A stretch of DNA of 64,000 bases from JAFCUW01 sp049898325 (GTDB taxonomy: Bacteria; Pseudomonadota; Gammaproteobacteria; Burkholderiales; Burkholderiaceae_D): the NCBI RefSeq assembly GCF_049898325.1, contig NZ_JAFCXL010000020.1:35665-99664 (forward strand), in the 5' to 3' direction. Position numbers and translations under genes: made by a program. Of this stretch, positions 42,612-51,402 are shown one piece after another (positions within the stretch are counted from its first letter, which is position 1; every line of letters begins with the position of its first letter). A model generated the notes under the pieces. It searched no databases and was not told the DNA's origin. It saw only the letters and a program-made list of their open reading frames with translations.

Positions 42612-44222
42612 TTACTCCGTAGAAATCATGGGTGCGCCGCGCAAGGCGGCGGTGGCGCCGATCAGCGGGCTGGCGATCCCGGGCGCCGACGGCGCTTCGC
42701 TCTCGGGGCCCTTGCCGATGGCCTTGAGCATCAGGCGCATCTCGACGACCAGGAGGATGGTGTAGAGCACCACGAAGCCGATCAGGGTGGTCAGCACGGT
42801 GCCGATGCCCAGGTTCGACACGGCCACGGCGGTGGGCAGCACGCCTTCGATGGCCCAGGGCTGGCGGCCCAGTTCGGCCACGATCCAGCCTGCCTCGGCG
42901 GCAATCCACGGCAGCGGCAGCGACCACACGGCCACTGTCAGCAGCCACGGATAGGCGTCGAGCCGACGCCGTGCCGACAGGATGAAGAAGGTGGCAGTGA
43001 GCACAATAAAATACATGCCCAGCGCGACCATGATGCGGAACGACCAGAACAGCGGCGCCACCTGCGGCACGGTGTCGGCGGCGGCCAGGGCGATCTGGGC
43101 GGCGCTGGCCTGGCGCGGATCGTCGACGTAGCGCTTGAGCAGCAGCGCGTAGCCCAGCACCGCGCTGTGCTGGTCGAAGCGGGCCTGCAAGGCGGGCGGC
43201 ACGCTGGCGTTGCCGCCCGGCGCGCGGATGTCCATCAGCGCATCATAGGCCAGCATGCCCTCGCGGATGCGCACTTCGGCCAGCTTGACCAGTTCATTGA
43301 TGCCAGCCACTTCGCCCGTCAGCGAGCGCGTGCCGATCAGGCCCATCACCCACGGGATGTGGATGGCGTAGTGGGTGGCGCGGGCCGCCTGGTCGGGCAG
43401 GCCCACCACCGTGAAACCGGCCGGCGCCGGCTCGGTGTGCCACATCGCCTCGATCGAGGCCAGCTTCATTTTCTGGTGTTCGGACGACAGGTAACCGCTT
43501 TCGTCACCGAGCACCACCACCGACAGCGAGGCGGCCAGGCCGAACGAGGCGGCCACCGTCAGCGAGCGCTTGGCCAGCTCGACGTGGCGGCCGTGCCGCA
43601 GGTACCAGGCCGACACGCCCAGCACGAACAGCGAAGCGACGACGTAACCGGCCGAAGCGGTGTGGACGAACTTGGCCTGCGCCACCGGGTTGGTCAGCAC
43701 CGCATAGAAATCGGTCACTTCCATGCGCATGGTCTGGGGATTGATGGCCGCGCCGACGGGATTTTGCATCCAGCCGTTGGCGATCAGGATCCACAGCGCG
43801 GAAAAATTGGTGCCCAGCGCAACGAGCCAGGTGACGACCAGGTGGGCCACTTTCGACAAGCGGTCCCAGCCGAAGAAGAACAGGCCGACGAAGGTCGCTT
43901 CGAGGAAGAAGGCCATCAAGCCTTCCAGCGCCAGCGGGGCGCCGAAGACGTCGCCCACGTAATGGCTGTAGTAGCTCCAGTTCATGCCGAACTGAAACTC
44001 CATCACCAGGCCCGTGGAGACGCCGATGGCAAAATTGATGCCGAACAGGATGCCCCAGAACTTGGTCATCTGGCGCCAGATGGGGCGGCCCGTCATCACA
44101 TAGACGGTTTCCATGATGGCCAGCAGGATCGACAGTCCCAGGGTGAGCGGCACGAACAGGAAGTGGTACAGCGCCGTCAGGGCAAACTGCAGTCGGGAGA
44201 GCCCGACAATGTCGAGTTCCAT
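42612..44222 (-). CDS. cydA: Cytochrome bd ubiquinol oxidase subunit I
   Basis: This is a 536-aa subunit that carries haems b558, b595 and d and oxidises ubiquinol. The N-terminal SRLQFALTALYHFLFVPLTLGLS contains a haem axial His (H20). GINFAIGVSTGLVMEFQFGMNWSYYSHYVGDVFGAPLALEGLMAFFLEATFVGLFFFGWDRL is the family core, FVHTASAGYVV holds the second His, and a long periplasmic Q-loop follows (about 250-390), which fits the L-type subfamily. The protein ends with a soluble tail (GPESEAPSAPGIASPL) longer than E. coli's. Confidence 0.96.
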   Translation of the reverse strand: MELDIVGLSRLQFALTALYHFLFVPLTLGLSILLAIMETVYVMTGRPIWRQMTKFWGILFGINFAIGVSTGLVMEFQFGMNWSYYSHYVGDVFGAPLALEGLMAFFLEATFVGLFFFGWDRLSKVAHLVVTWLVALGTNFSALWILIANGWMQNPVGAAINPQTMRMEVTDFYAVLTNPVAQAKFVHTASAGYVVASLFVLGVSAWYLRHGRHVELAKRSLTVAASFGLAASLSVVVLGDESGYLSSEHQKMKLASIEAMWHTEPAPAGFTVVGLPDQAARATHYAIHIPWVMGLIGTRSLTGEVAGINELVKLAEVRIREGMLAYDALMDIRAPGGNASVPPALQARFDQHSAVLGYALLLKRYVDDPRQASAAQIALAAADTVPQVAPLFWSFRIMVALGMYFIVLTATFFILSARRRLDAYPWLLTVAVWSLPLPWIAAEAGWIVAELGRQPWAIEGVLPTAVAVSNLGIGTVLTTLIGFVVLYTILLVVEMRLMLKAIGKGPESEAPSAPGIASPLIGATAALRGAPMISTE

Positions 44223-44257
44223 GGGGATTCCTTTCTAGTAGTTAATCAAATAAGGGG

Positions 44258-45961
44258 TCAGTCCGGGCGCAGCGCAGCGAGCGCGGCATCGAATTCGGGG
44301 CTGCCGCGGCGCAGGTCGGCGACGATGCAGCCGCCCTCCATGAGCAGCAGGCGGGACGCGAGCGCCGCCTCGCGGCGCGTGTGGCAGGCCAGCAGCACGG
44401 TGCGGCCTAGGGCAAGCCGGTCCAGGCGCGCCAGCACATCGGCGGCGGTGGCGCCGTCGAGCGCTTCGGTCGGTTCGTCGAGCAGCCAGAAGTGGGCGTC
44501 GCGCAGCAGCAGCCGGGCCAGCGCCAGCCGGCGCGCCTGGCCGCCCGACAGGCCCAGCCCGCCCTCGCCCAGCACGGTATCGAGGCCGCCGGCGAACTGG
44601 CGCACATCGTGCTCGAGGCCGGCCGCGGCCAGGGCCTGCCACAGCTGGCCGTCGTCGGCGTCGGGGCAGCCCAGGCGAAGATTGTCGCGCAGGCTGTCCT
44701 GGAACAGGGCCACGCGCTGGGTCAGCCAGCAGGCCGGGCGCGCCTCGATGTGGCCCGCCTGCAGTGCCCATTCGCCGGCGATGACGCCCAGCAGGGTCGA
44801 TTTTCCGGCGCCGCTGGCGCCCACCAGCGCCACCCGTTCGCCGTCTTCGATGACGAGATCGATGTCGCTCAGGGCGGGACAGGCGCGGCCGGCGTGGAAT
44901 ACGCTGGCCCCTTGCAGGCGCAGTGCCAGCTGCGCGCTGGCCGGCATCGGCACGGACGGCGCGGCCGGCACTTCACGCAGGCGCGGCGCCAGCCGGCGTG
45001 CCGCCAGCCAGCTGCGACCGGCCTCGATGGCGCCACGGCGCAGGGCGGCGAACGGCTCGAGCGCCGTCAGCGCCAGCAAGATCGCCAGGGCGGCGGCGGG
45101 CGCGCCCAGCACCTGTGCTTTTACCAGCGCGCCGCAGGCCAGCAGCACCGCCGCCACGCCGGCGTGGCCGGCCACCGCGTACAGCCAGCCGGCGCCGCTA
45201 TCGAGCCGGAACAGATCATGGTCGGCGCGCGCCAGCGTGGCGTCGCGCGCGGCCACGGTGGCGCACTGCGCTTGCAGGCGGCCGGCCATCAGCAGGTCGG
45301 TCTGGCCCGCCACCAGGTCGATGGCCGCTTCGCGCAGGCGCTCGATGGCGCGGGCGCGGCGCAGGGCCGCCACCCGGGCGCGCGCGGCCAGCGCCGCCGT
45401 GATGCCCAGGCCGCACAGCAGCAGCCAGGCGCCCAGCGCCAGGCCCAGGCGCAGATCGAGGGCGCCGAGGACGGCGCCGGCCAGCAGCGCGGCGCCGGCG
45501 GCGGCGCAGGCCGGCACCGCCAGGCGCAGATAGATCGCCTCGAGGGCGTCGATGTCATGGGTCAGCCGGAACAGCACGCGCGCCGGCCGGCGCAGCAGCG
45601 CGCGCGCCGCCGCCGGCGTGGCCCAGGCCCGAAACAGGCGCTCGCGCAGGGCCGCCACCACGTTCAGGGTGGCGTCGTGGGTGAGCAGGCGTTCGCCGTA
45701 GCGGCCGAAAGTGCGCACCAGCGCCAGCAGGCGGATGGCGGCGCTGGGCAGCAGCACATTCAGGCCCGCCGCGCCGGCCGCGGCCAGGCCGGCCAGGCCG
45801 GTGGCGGTGATGAACCAGCCCGAGGTGCCCAGCAAGGCCATCCCCGCCAGCACCACCACGGTGGCCAGCAGCGCGCCCAGCGCCAGGCGGGCGCCGTCGA
45901 TGCGCACGAACAGGCGCAGCACCAGCAGCAGGTCGGCGCCGCGCCGGCGCGGGCCGCTCAT
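44258..45961 (-). CDS. cydC: ABC exporter subunit CydC
   Basis: This is a 567-aa half-transporter: six membrane helices (about 20-300), then an ATPase domain with Walker A VGASGAGKST, signature LGLSGGQARRLALAR, Walker B FWLLDEPTEALD and the switch His in LACHTRR. CydDC exports cysteine/glutathione or haem-related thiols to the periplasm and is needed for cytochrome bd assembly. The GTG/ATG region overlaps cydD by 4 bases, and cydA follows 35 bases later. Confidence 0.95.
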   Translation of the reverse strand: MSGPRRRGADLLLVLRLFVRIDGARLALGALLATVVVLAGMALLGTSGWFITATGLAGLAAAGAAGLNVLLPSAAIRLLALVRTFGRYGERLLTHDATLNVVAALRERLFRAWATPAAARALLRRPARVLFRLTHDIDALEAIYLRLAVPACAAAGAALLAGAVLGALDLRLGLALGAWLLLCGLGITAALAARARVAALRRARAIERLREAAIDLVAGQTDLLMAGRLQAQCATVAARDATLARADHDLFRLDSGAGWLYAVAGHAGVAAVLLACGALVKAQVLGAPAAALAILLALTALEPFAALRRGAIEAGRSWLAARRLAPRLREVPAAPSVPMPASAQLALRLQGASVFHAGRACPALSDIDLVIEDGERVALVGASGAGKSTLLGVIAGEWALQAGHIEARPACWLTQRVALFQDSLRDNLRLGCPDADDGQLWQALAAAGLEHDVRQFAGGLDTVLGEGGLGLSGGQARRLALARLLLRDAHFWLLDEPTEALDGATAADVLARLDRLALGRTVLLACHTRREAALASRLLLMEGGCIVADLRRGSPEFDAALAALRPD

Positions 45962-47688
45962 GCCACGCTCCGCGGGTGGTCCAGCTGGTCCGGCACGGCC
46001 AGTTCGGCCAACCTGGCCAGCGCGTCGAGGTCGATGACCCGGTCCATCCGCGCCGCCAGCGCCAGGTCGTGGGTGGCGACGATGAGGGTGCGAGGCCCGG
46101 CGATGGCGAGCAGGGCGTCGGCGATGGCGGCCGCGCTGTGGCGGTCGAGGTGGGCGGTGGGTTCGTCCACCAGCAGCAGGCCGGCGCCGGGCGCGACGGC
46201 GGCGCGCGCCAGCGACAGGCGCACCAGTTCGCCGCCGGACAAGCCCGCGCCCGCCTCGCCGAGGATGTCGTTGGCGCTGGCGTGGTGCACGGGACCCAGG
46301 CCGACCGCTTCGATCGCCGCGCGCACCGCCTGCGCCGACACACCGGGGCGCCGCAGCGACACGTTCGCCCCCACCGTGCCATTAAAAATGTGCGGCAGCT
46401 GGCCGACCCAGGCCATGCGCGCGCGCAGGGCGCCGGCCGTGGCGTCGCTCATGAGCAGGCCGCCGATGCGGACCGCGCCGTCGCTGGCGGGGGCCAGGCC
46501 GGCGATGATTGACAACAAGGTGGTCTTGCCGGCGCCGCTGGCGCCCACCAGCGCCACCCGTTCGCCGGCGCCGATGTGCAGCGCAAGCCCCTGCCACAGG
46601 GGGGCCGCGCCGGGGTGAGCGAAGCGCAGCGCGGCCAGCTCGACCGCCAGCGGGCCGGCCGGCGCCGCCTGCGCACCCGCCGCCAGCGGCCCGGCCCCGG
46701 TCAGCGCCAGCGTGTCGCGCCCGAGGGCGGCCAGCGCGGCGCTGGCGGCGTCGCCTGCCGCCTTGTCGTGCCACAGCAGGGCCAGTTCGCGCAGCGGCTC
46801 GTAGAACGCCGGCGCGAGCAGCAGGATGAACAGGCCCTGGCCCAGCGTCAGGCGACGGCCCCAGCTGCCCGGCCCCAGTTCGCCCAGCAGGTGAAAGCCG
46901 ATATACACGGCCACCAGCGCCACCCCCAGCGACGCGAACAGTTCGAGCGCGGTCGACGACAGGAAGGCGATGCGCAGTACCTGCATGGTGCTGCGGCGCA
47001 GCGCCTGCGCCGCTTCGCCCAGGCGGCCGGCGGTCAGTTCGACGGCGCCCAGCGCGCGCAAGCTCGACAGGCCGCGCAGGCGGTCCAGCAAGAAGCCGTT
47101 CATGCCACCCTGCTGGCGCAGCTGGGCCTGGCTGGCGGCCTGGGCACGCCAGCCGATCACGGCCATAAAAACGGGAATCAGGGGGGCCGACAACAACAAG
47201 ATCAGCGCCGCCAGCCACGACAGGCTGGCCACGCACAGGGCGATCAGGGGCGGCACCACCAGCGCCCGCCAGCGCGCCGGCTGGTAGCGCAGCAGCCATG
47301 GCAGCACTGCCTCGGCCTGCTCGGCCAGCACACTGGCGGCCTGGCCCGAGGGCAGCCGCGCGCGTTCCAGCGGCGAGCAGCCGGCCAGCGCCTGGGCGGC
47401 GTCGGCGCGCAGGCGCGACAGGCAGGCGCGCGAGGCGGCGAACTGGGCGCGCGCCCCCCACGCTTCGACGCTGGCGCGCAGCACCCCCGTGCCCAGGTAG
47501 CCCAGCGCGCACCAGGCCACCGGCGCCAGTGCGGCAGTGGCCTGGTGCGCGCCGGCGAGATGGTCGACGGCGACGGCGATCAGCCCCGCCTGGACGATCC
47601 ACAGCAGCGCGGCGGCGCCGCCGGCGACCGCGCCGGCGCGGGTGGCGGCGGCATGTTCCCGGCGCCAGGCCGGCAACGGCGTGCTCAT
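45958..47688 (-). CDS. cydD: ABC exporter subunit CydD
   Basis: This is a 576-aa half-transporter partner of CydC, with six membrane helices (about 20-310) and an ATPase domain. Walker A is VGASGAGKTT, the signature GAGLSGGELVRLSLARA, Walker B LLVDEPTAHLD and the switch His VATHDLAL. It is the first gene of cydDC-cydAB-cydX, so transcription starts in the 274-bp gap shared with the GbsR gene. In E. coli cydDC and cydAB are separate units; here they form one. Confidence 0.95.
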   Translation of the reverse strand: MSTPLPAWRREHAAATRAGAVAGGAAALLWIVQAGLIAVAVDHLAGAHQATAALAPVAWCALGYLGTGVLRASVEAWGARAQFAASRACLSRLRADAAQALAGCSPLERARLPSGQAASVLAEQAEAVLPWLLRYQPARWRALVVPPLIALCVASLSWLAALILLLSAPLIPVFMAVIGWRAQAASQAQLRQQGGMNGFLLDRLRGLSSLRALGAVELTAGRLGEAAQALRRSTMQVLRIAFLSSTALELFASLGVALVAVYIGFHLLGELGPGSWGRRLTLGQGLFILLLAPAFYEPLRELALLWHDKAAGDAASAALAALGRDTLALTGAGPLAAGAQAAPAGPLAVELAALRFAHPGAAPLWQGLALHIGAGERVALVGASGAGKTTLLSIIAGLAPASDGAVRIGGLLMSDATAGALRARMAWVGQLPHIFNGTVGANVSLRRPGVSAQAVRAAIEAVGLGPVHHASANDILGEAGAGLSGGELVRLSLARAAVAPGAGLLLVDEPTAHLDRHSAAAIADALLAIAGPRTLIVATHDLALAARMDRVIDLDALARLAELAVPDQLDHPRSVA

Positions 47689-47776
47689 GGCAGGCGTCCC
47701 CGGGCCCCGTTCGGCGCTGGTGACAAGGAAGGGGACAGCACGTAAAATAGCGAAAACACAACAGGACCGATCTTTC

Positions 47777-47825
47777 GAATATTCTGTAATTTCAGGAATT
47801 AGTGAAATTATGCGCGATAATATTC
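47777..47825. promoter_or_regulatory. AT-rich symmetric elements in the cydD/GbsR divergent region
   Basis: GAATATTC (47777-47784) is a perfect 8-bp palindrome. TAATTTC (47787-47793) and GAAATTA (47804-47810) form perfect 7-bp arms 10 bp apart. AATATTC recurs at 47819-47825, 41 bp from its first copy. The stretch is much AT-richer than its surroundings. I see no FNR box here. A binding site for the adjacent GbsR/MarR protein is an obvious inference. Confidence 0.5.
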
Positions 47826-47962
47826 ATGCTGTCACGCAACGATCGCACGTCTGTTCAAATTATTTGCCGTCGCTTGTGAGGGCGCGCGCCTGCAACCGGG
47901 CCGAACCGGCAAGGCCGACGTGCGATAATTCAGACCCCTGCAACCGAAAAAAGTGCGATGCC

Positions 47963-48532
47963 GTGACCCCTCTCGTTCAAACGTTTGTCAGCCATTTCGG
48001 CGAAATGGGCAGCCGCTGGGGCGTCAATCGCACGGTGGGCCAGATCTACGCGCTGCTGTTCGTCACCGAGGAGCAACTGAACGCGGACGACATCGGCGAA
48101 AAGCTGGGCATTTCCCGCTCGAACGTGAGCATCGGCCTGAAAGAGCTGCAATCGTGGGGGCTGGTACGGCTGAGCAAGGTGCCGGGCGATCGCCGCGAGT
48201 ATTTCACGTCGCTGGGCGACGTCCAGGAAATTTTCCGCGTGGTGGCGGCCGAGCGGCGCCGCCGCGAAGTGGCGCCCACCCTGTCGGTGTTGCGCGAGCA
48301 GTTGCTGGTCAACGTCAAGACCCCGGAAGACGCGTTTGCCCAGCAGCGCATGCGCGAAATGCACGAACTGGTCGACCTGGCCAACAACTGGTTCGACGAC
48401 TTGCAGCGCATCTCGCCCGAATCGATGGCCAAGCTGATGAAAATGGGCTCGAAACTGCAGAAGCTGCTATCGGCCAAGGACCGCCTGTTCGGCGCCGCCG
48501 AGCCCGGCAGCGACGGCCACAGCGCCCCGTAG
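47963..48532 (+). CDS. GbsR/MarR-family transcriptional regulator
   Basis: This is a 189-aa regulator of the GbsR-type MarR branch: GSRWGVNRTVGQIYALLFVTEEQLNADDIGEKLGISRSNVSIGLKELQSWGLVRLSKVPGDRREYFTSLGDVQEIFRVVAAERRRREVAPTL is the HTH and wing, and the C-terminal half is a helical dimerisation part (QRMREMHELVDLANNWFDDLQRIS). I chose the GTG at 47963 (TPLVQTFVSHF), where similarity to relatives begins; no strong ribosome binding site is visible. It is divergent from the cyd operon and probably controls it. Confidence 0.85.
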   Translation: MTPLVQTFVSHFGEMGSRWGVNRTVGQIYALLFVTEEQLNADDIGEKLGISRSNVSIGLKELQSWGLVRLSKVPGDRREYFTSLGDVQEIFRVVAAERRRREVAPTLSVLREQLLVNVKTPEDAFAQQRMREMHELVDLANNWFDDLQRISPESMAKLMKMGSKLQKLLSAKDRLFGAAEPGSDGHSAP

Positions 48533-48629
48533 AGCGCGCCGCCGCGGCGGTCAAGCGCGCGGCGTCCCGGCGCTGTTCCGTGGCATAGTGGGACGCGGCG
48601 ATTGCGCAGGGGGCGTGTGCCGATGGGCT

Positions 48630-48674
48630 CGCACCTGCCGCACCTGTCGTACCTGCCGCACACCCCGCACCGCA
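48630..48674. repeat. Five imperfect 9-bp tandem units
   Basis: Units such as CGCACCTGC, CGCACCTGT, CGTACCTGC and CGCACACCC follow in phase over 45 bp in the gap before the PPOx-like gene. The spacing has no unique spacers, so it is a simple tandem repeat and not a CRISPR array. Confidence 0.65.
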
Positions 48675-48754
48675 CGCGCATGCGCGACGCCTCGTCCGCG
48701 CCATCGAGCCGGCGGCGCCGTGCGCGAACCGGGCTCACCTCACGAAAGACCACC

Positions 48755-49237
48755 ATGGCAGCACTCGATTCCCCGACCGCGGCACTGATCGACCATATCT
48801 TCAAGGGCGCCGCCGACCTGACCCTGGCGACCTTGCGCGCGGACGGCTCGCCGCATGCGTCGACCGTCAATTTCGTCCACCACGGCCTGACCCTGTACGC
48901 CGCCATTTCGCTCGACAGCGGCAAGGCCCACGATATCCACCACGACCAGCGGGTTGCGCTGACGGTCAACCTGCCCTACACGGACTGGGCCGAAATCCAG
49001 GGCGTGTCGATCGACGCCATTGCCGCCTTCGTCACCGATCCGGCGGAACTGGCGCTGGCCAGCTCCCTGCTCATCAGCAAGCTGCCAGCCTACAACACCA
49101 TCATCGCCCGGCCCGACATCGTGCCGTGGCCGGGCACGCTGTTCGTGCGCATCACGCCGCACGCGCTGACCCTGCTCGACTACACGCTGGGCTACGGCCA
49201 CGCGCGCCACATCGCCCTCGACCAGCCAGCCGGCTGA
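48755..49237 (+). CDS. Pyridoxamine 5'-phosphate oxidase-like flavoprotein
   Basis: This is a 160-aa split-barrel FMN-binding protein: LTLATLRADGSPHASTVNFVHHGLTLYAAISLDSGKAHDIHHDQRVALTVNL shows the strand order and the phosphate-contact residues of the PPOx/flavin-reductase-like group, followed by EIQGVSIDAIAAFVTDP. Members bind FMN, F420 or haem, and which one is used here is not decided. The ATG at 48755 was chosen; upstream frame sequence lies in the tandem repeat region. It ends 1 base before a universal-stress-protein remnant. Confidence 0.8.
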   Translation: MAALDSPTAALIDHIFKGAADLTLATLRADGSPHASTVNFVHHGLTLYAAISLDSGKAHDIHHDQRVALTVNLPYTDWAEIQGVSIDAIAAFVTDPAELALASSLLISKLPAYNTIIARPDIVPWPGTLFVRITPHALTLLDYTLGYGHARHIALDQPAG

Positions 49238-49238
49238 G

Positions 49239-49872
49239 GCGACGGCCCCCGCCAGCCCCTGCTACGCCGCCGCTGCCGTGATGGCGCCCATCGGTCCCGA
49301 AGACCTGGGCTTGCTCACGGAAACGGCGCAGCGCGAGCTGGCATATTTCCAGGACAGCGTGCGCCAGTGCGGCATCAGCGCCGTCGACTGGCAACTGAGC
49401 GAGACCAGCGCCAGCCGCGCCTTGCCACTGGCGGCGCGCTACTGCGACCTGCTGCTGATCGGGCAGTCGCACGTCGCCGACGCCCTCATTGCCGACACCG
49501 CGTCACTGGCGCGTACCGTGCTGGTGTACGCGCCCTGCCCCGTGCTGGTCGTACCGCCCGGCACGCCTGCCCCAGCGCCCCTTGCCGGCCTGGGATGGCG
49601 GCATGGAGGCGAGCCGTGCGGTACGCGCCGCCCTGCCCTTGCTGCGCCGACCGGCCAGCGTCGCCGCTGTCGCGTCTTCGCCGCAAACATACCCGTCCGA
49701 TGAAGCATTTCCCGGCGCCGCCCTGCAAGCCTGCCTGGCCTGTCACGACATCGGCGTCGAACTGATCGTCATGGGCTGCTTCGGCCACTCGCGCCTGCGT
49801 GAAATCGTGCTGGGCGGGGCCACCGGCACGGTGCTGCGCGAGACCACGGTGCCGGTACTGATGGCACACTGA
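49239..49872 (+). pseudogene. Universal stress protein (UspA) remnant, frameshifted and 5'-truncated
   Basis: Two frames hold a tandem-Usp-like protein. The first gives a Usp C-terminal half (LPLAARYCDLLLIGQSHVADAL, then LARTVLVYAPCPVLVVPPG). The second gives the next domain start WDGGMEASRAVRAALPLL and ends with the classic IVMGCFGHSRLREIVLGGATGTVLRETTVPVLMAH. The shift falls near 49570-49600. The first ~50 residues of a normal Usp (the start of domain 1) are missing: the remnant begins at the stop of the preceding gene. The middle of domain 2 also looks shortened. I infer a decayed gene. The second half alone (49489-49872) may still be translated but lacks a start signal. Confidence 0.65.
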
Positions 49873-49957
49873 ACCGGCGGCAGCAAGGGCAGCCGTTCGG
49901 TCCCGTACGCCATTTCACATTCCTGCGATATCTGCTATATTCCGAGCATTGGTCAGG

Positions 49958-49973
49958 ATTTCTTCAAAGAAAT
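49958..49973. promoter_or_regulatory. 16-bp perfect palindrome before the HD-GYP gene
   Basis: ATTTCTT-CA-AAGAAAT has perfect 7-bp arms. It lies 100 bp upstream of the HD-GYP start and downstream of a TATATT (49936-49941) that could be a -10 element, so it would sit at or just after the transcription start as a repressor site or leader hairpin. Confidence 0.5.
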
Positions 49974-50072
49974 TATCCCGTGGGCGCCGGCCGCACGGGC
50001 ACCAATACGCCGCAATGTCCATGCCGGACCTGCGCGCATGCGGGCGACCGCGACTGGACTCGAAGCGGCAAG

Positions 50073-51302
50073 ATGACCTTGAAAAAACTGAACGTGGCCG
50101 AATTACGCCTTGGCATGTATTTGCATGGCTTCGATGGCTCGTGGCTGCAGCATCCGTTCTGGAAGTCGAAATTTCTGCTCAAGGACGCCAACGATCTGCG
50201 CGCCGCGCACAACAGCGGCGTGCAGACGTGCTGGATCGACACCGCGCGCGGGCTCGATGTGGAGGCCGACGCGCCGCCTGCACCCACGCCGTCGCCGGAG
50301 CCGGAGGCGGCCGCGCCCGTGCCCGTGCTTGCGCCAGAACCGGCGAAGTTCGATCAGGAACTGCAGCGCGCCGCCGCGCTGTGCCTCAATGCGCGCGACG
50401 CAACGGCGTCGATGTTCAACGAGGCGCGCCTGGGCAACGCCATCGACACCCTGGCCTGCTTACCGCTCGTCAATGACATTTCCGACTCGGTGCTGCGCAA
50501 TCGGGAAGCGCTGATCAGCCTGGCGCGCCTGAAAAGCAGCGATGACTACACCTATATGCACTCGGTGGCCGTGTGTGCGCTGATGGTGGCGCTGGCGCAG
50601 GCACTCGGCTTGGACGAGGCGGCTTGCCGCGATGCGGGCATGGCAGGCCTGCTGCACGACATCGGCAAGGCCCATATGCCGCTCGACATCCTGAACAAAC
50701 CGGGCAAGCTCACCGATGACGAATTTGCCACCATCCGCCGCCACCCGGAGCGGGGCCACGATCTGCTGCTGTCCGGTGGCACGGCCAGCGCGGCGATGCT
50801 CGATGTGTGCCTGCACCACCACGAAAAAATCGATGGCAGCGGCTACCCGCACCGCCTGGAGGGCGATCAGATCTCGCTGCTGGCGCGGATGGGCGCCGTC
50901 TGCGACGTCTACGACGCCATCACCTCGAACCGTCCCTACAAGGCGGGCTGGGACCCGGCCGAGTCGGTGGCCCGGATGATTTCCTGGAAAGGGCATTTCG
51001 ACAACAAGATATTGTCGGCCTTTATCAAAATCCTGGGCATCTACCCCACCGGCGCACTGGTAAAAATGCGCAGCGGCCGGCTGGCCGTGGTGATCGAACA
51101 GAACCCCGCGACCATGACGCGGCCCGTGGTGAAGGTGTTCTTCTCGACCACGGCCAACGCCCACATCGCGGTCGAACGGATCGACCTGGCGCGGCCGGAC
51201 GAAAACGACGTCATCGTCGGGCGCGAACCGCGCGGACGCTGGGACGCGGCCCTGATCGACGAGATGTGGGCGGGCGACCTGGCCTCGCGCGGCATCTGGT
51301 AA
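50073..51302 (+). CDS. HD-GYP cyclic-di-GMP phosphodiesterase with DUF3391
   Basis: This is a 409-aa protein. An N-terminal DUF3391 domain (about 1-70, LNVAELRLGMYLHGFDGSWLQHPFWKSKFLLKD) is followed by a Pro-rich linker and an HD-GYP domain. Metal and signature residues are HSVAVCALMVALAQ, GLLHDIGKAHMP, RRHPERGHDLL, LDVCLHHHEKIDGSGYPHRL and DVYDAITSNRPYKAGWDP. The GYP signature is intact, so hydrolysis of c-di-GMP is likely. A short beta-rich tail follows. The ATG at 50073 was chosen; a longer in-frame start at 49980 is preceded by no domain content. Confidence 0.92.
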   Translation: MTLKKLNVAELRLGMYLHGFDGSWLQHPFWKSKFLLKDANDLRAAHNSGVQTCWIDTARGLDVEADAPPAPTPSPEPEAAAPVPVLAPEPAKFDQELQRAAALCLNARDATASMFNEARLGNAIDTLACLPLVNDISDSVLRNREALISLARLKSSDDYTYMHSVAVCALMVALAQALGLDEAACRDAGMAGLLHDIGKAHMPLDILNKPGKLTDDEFATIRRHPERGHDLLLSGGTASAAMLDVCLHHHEKIDGSGYPHRLEGDQISLLARMGAVCDVYDAITSNRPYKAGWDPAESVARMISWKGHFDNKILSAFIKILGIYPTGALVKMRSGRLAVVIEQNPATMTRPVVKVFFSTTANAHIAVERIDLARPDENDVIVGREPRGRWDAALIDEMWAGDLASRGIW

Positions 51303-51402
51303 GTTGAAGCGGGCCCGTCAAGGGCACGGGCGACCGTACCGGCGCGGCTGGGTAAGCTGCTGACGCCTTGCTCCGGCCCGTGCGCGGGGCGCTCCTGCGC
51401 CG

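Noticed and set aside
47700..47960. FNR box in the cydD promoter region
   Set aside because: Looked for TTGAT-N4-ATCAA on both strands; no match with even one perfect half and three bases of the other.
48630..48674. Short CRISPR-like array
   Set aside because: The 9-bp units are contiguous and imperfect, with no spacers.
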